64,000 nucleotides of DNA, taken from the NCBI GenBank assembly GCA_024529925.1, contig JAFEUB010000794.1, forward strand, positions 1,185,501-1,249,500. The letters run 5' to 3'. A program made the position numbers and the translations under genes. This DNA is from Ophthalmolycus amberensis (Eukaryota; Chordata; Actinopteri; Perciformes; Zoarcidae). Within the stretch, counting starts at the first letter, position 1. Each line of letters begins with the position of its first letter. The notes below the pieces were generated by a model that saw only the letters and a list, made by a program, of their open reading frames with translations, was not told where the DNA came from and did not search any database. Of this stretch, positions 61,900 to 64,000 are shown piece by piece.

Positions 61900-62071
61900 A
61901 AGAAGGAGAGTGGGTTTGGTTAAAAGTCATTAAAAGAAAATGGACTGAACCAAGGTGGACGGGACCTTACAAAATAGAGGCTGCCACCACACATTCAGTA
62001 AGACTTGAGAAAAAAGGGTCAAACTGGTATCATCAGACTCAGTGTGCAAAGGCACAAGACAACCAAAGTTA
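61890..62071 (+). pseudogene. Integrase C-terminal (GPY/F-like) remnant, out of frame
   Basis: In a frame different from the main integrase frame, the words EWVWLKVIKRKW and PRWTGPYKIE are visible, the chromodomain-like/GPY region found at the end of gamma-type integrases. A frame shift separates it from the catalytic core. Confidence 0.65.
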
Positions 62072-62920
62072 GATTTGCACCGACTGGCAAAAAGACAAAA
62101 AAGCTCTGTGCCACGGGGAACTTTGGTTTAAACGCTCATAAAACATTAACTAAACCAGGCCCTCTCCCAGGAGAGGTTATCACTGCCTATTGTGTTTTAT
62201 TCTTTTTAGTTTTTTCTGTTACAATAGCCCTCCCTTTCGTGCTCCGTCTACTGTGCGTTGGCAAGACGCCCAGATGTGTGTGCGCAACTGAAAGTATCTA
62301 TAATAGTCAACAGCTCTCCTCTTCTTGTGGAATAAAATGACCAGAAAATTACGAGGCACTTATACACAGGACATATCAGGACCAAACAATTCAGTAAAAA
62401 CCAATCAGCCTTTATCATCCGAAGCTAAAACAGCCTTAATAGCAGTGCTCACTTTGCTTCTGTTATTAGTGGGTTTTTCTATCTTAATTTGGTGTACATC
62501 TGTAGAAAATGGCCAATAAGGCCCCCTAGGTCCAGACAAAGACGTCTGTGGGGATGTGGGTTATGAGAATCAACTTGCGTACTGGGACTCCTTACCTTCT
62601 GTATTGTTGTCCCCATCCTATTTTACGAGGGTTACCAAAGGTCACTGACGAGACAGAGTGACACTGATGTAACAACTACTGACCCTACTCCTAATAAAAA
62701 TGTGACTGACAAAAGAGGGATCCGTTCCCAGACAAATGCTCCTCACTCAGTGCCAACAACTGTATCAACCTCTGACACAACAGGACCCAGACCGATTCCT
62801 CGACTTACACTCTGACGATGACTATCAGGATGCTGAAGGGGATGAATGCCATCCCCTCCAGCCACTAAACTACGACGATGTTGCTGTTATAACCACTTCC
62901 AAATAACTCTGCATTAAAAA
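62005..62920 (+). pseudogene. Unassigned retroviral 3' region with short hydrophobic frames
   Basis: Two overlapping short frames (62005-62340 and 62325-62519) each contain one strongly hydrophobic segment (VLFFLVFSVTIALPF and ALIAVLTLLLLLVGFSILIW). A further stretch to about 62905 is Thr/Pro/Asp-rich and ends with a Tyr-containing acidic tail. No surface or transmembrane envelope domain with fusion peptide or heptad repeats was recognised. They could be remnants of an internally deleted envelope gene or of accessory frames. Confidence 0.35.
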
Positions 62921-64000
62921 CGCGCATTTAAAATGTCTAACCATTTCCACGTGTCAAAAATAATTTTAATGTGCTCCTTTGCTCTGCCTGCACGCTTACA
63001 TTGCAAAATGACCACTGATATAGCAATTTATATTCACACTGTTAAACAGTGTGAAAAGAGGGATTGTAGAAATATGCGAACGGTATTTACAGGCATTAAA
63101 CGTATAAGTATTATGTGTGTGTGTGTGCTCATTTGCAATAGTGTTGCGTGTGTCATAGAGCAAAGGTTTGAATCTCCGGGTGAGGCACGCACGCGCTTCC
63201 CGTACAAAGAAGACGCTCTGACACACAGGTGGTTTAGCTTAAACTCGTAACTAGATGTGTTGTGAAGCGGGTTAGTCCGTGCGATATTATGTAGCAACAA
63301 CAGGTGGAAAACAGGAACAGCATCTTCTCTGTCCATGAGAACTGGAGGACTCCCACACACAGTGGCCGCAACCCTAGCGTGTGTGTGTGTGAAGATAACG
63401 CGTCCCTGTGCAGGACAAGGTCAACTCCTCATGAGAATGAATAAAGAAACAGGGAAATGATAGAACGGGGCTCACAAAACACTGAGAGGAGAGATGCGTG
63501 GACCGAGCCCTGACTTTGTGTCTGTTGCTAGGGATACTTAATCAATTCTTGTGTTTTGTGAAACCATAGATCTATGTTTTTTATGCTTTGATGCTTGACT
63601 TATTAAATTGTTAATACTTATAGATCGTCTACCGTCTTCTGTTCATCGAATGTAATTCCAATCAAAACGATCTGCGCGGGGTCCTTCTGAAGGTGTAGTC
63701 TTTTGGAGTCAGATTATACGGTGGGCTTTTTGCCCGAGGGTAAATCCCCAACATTACCCAAAACAAGTAAAGAGAATTAAAGTAGACTGAATTTTGGGGA
63801 AGTGTGTCTGAAATGATGCCCAGGACATCAAGAATATTTCCATTTGATGGAATGATGTCGCCACAAAACATGGAGAATAACTTATTCAGTGTGAACATCA
63901 TATTATGGCCGAACATCATTGAAGAACTGTAACAAGTTGATACAAAATAAACACGAGACACTGTCAATGTTTCTATCTTTTCAAAGTACTTTAAAGGTGC
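62921..64000. other. Unassigned sequence downstream of the retroviral remnant
   Basis: It should contain the 3' LTR if one remains. I could not define LTR borders: no paired 5' LTR exists in the window for comparison, and no clear TG...CA unit with a polypurine tract was found. A short GT run lies at 63115-63126. No gene is supported. Confidence 0.4.

Larger units (their letters stand above)
59480..62920 (+). mobile_element. Broken endogenous retrovirus, pol to 3' region
   Basis: Retroviral pol remnants in the order protease end, reverse transcriptase, integrase, followed by a short unassigned 3' region. No gag, no 5' LTR and no confident 3' LTR were found. The coding sequence is split among several frames with stop codons, and the segment that should encode RNase H is absent. 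The motifs are retroviral (class I-like, gamma/epsilon type) rather than Ty3-like, judged from protease LGRD-like, YVDD and integrase sequences. The element cannot be functional as it stands. Confidence 0.85.

Noticed and set aside
63500..64000. Possible LTR or primer-binding site near 63710 (TGGAGTCAGATTATACGG)
   Set aside because: It does not match any tRNA 3' end I know, and no paired repeat exists in the window to define an LTR.

Overview
This is vertebrate, almost certainly ray-finned fish, nuclear DNA. Genes have many short exons with GT/AG introns. CA/GT microsatellites are long, and the interspersed repeats are typical of teleosts: a CR1/L2/Rex-like LINE, hAT-like non-autonomous elements, a tRNA-headed SINE and an endogenous retrovirus remnant. 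No CRISPR array, prokaryotic operon or structural RNA gene was seen.

Layout. (1) 1-13,172: no protein-coding gene recognised. It holds a hAT-type element with target-site duplication (984-2313), a 5'-truncated LINE with an open reverse transcriptase frame (about 4964-7080) and a SINE-like copy (about 8845-9085). The rest is unassigned and may be the upstream region or 5' noncoding introns of ankrd11. (2) 13,173-38,545, plus strand: ankrd11, with 12 coding exons whose lengths sum to an exact frame of 2,861 codons plus stop, and a 3' UTR of about 4.3 kb. (3) 39,540-about 51,990, plus strand: slc22a31, nine coding exons, 610 residues. (4) 52,269-57,216, minus strand: dpep1, ten coding exons, 420 residues, tail to tail with slc22a31. 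(5) 57,217-64,000: upstream side of dpep1, a reverse-oriented LINE-like fragment with an AGAT-type repeat, then a broken endogenous retrovirus pol region (about 59,480-62,070) and unassigned retroviral 3' sequence.

How the genes work. Ankrd11 is a nuclear chromatin co-regulator. Slc22a31 is an orphan member of the organic ion transporter family. Dpep1 is a zinc dipeptidase that is normally GPI-anchored. They do not form a pathway. Their proximity reflects conserved vertebrate synteny: from memory, the human orthologues lie close together on 16q24.3, but with DPEP1 on the other side of ANKRD11.

The most interesting signals are: CA-repeat tracts starting 3-4 bases inside the introns after dpep1 exon 9 and slc22a31 exon 5, and a 121-base GT tract 68 bases after ankrd11 coding exon 3; a 115-base intron with a CAGCAG tandem acceptor that splits the ankrd11 giant exon; an acidic repeat tract in ankrd11; upstream AUGs just before the ankrd11 start; and an unexplained antisense frame with a good acceptor inside slc22a31 intron 1. 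I did not find a clearly new biological system. All family assignments are from memory and reading; no database search was run.
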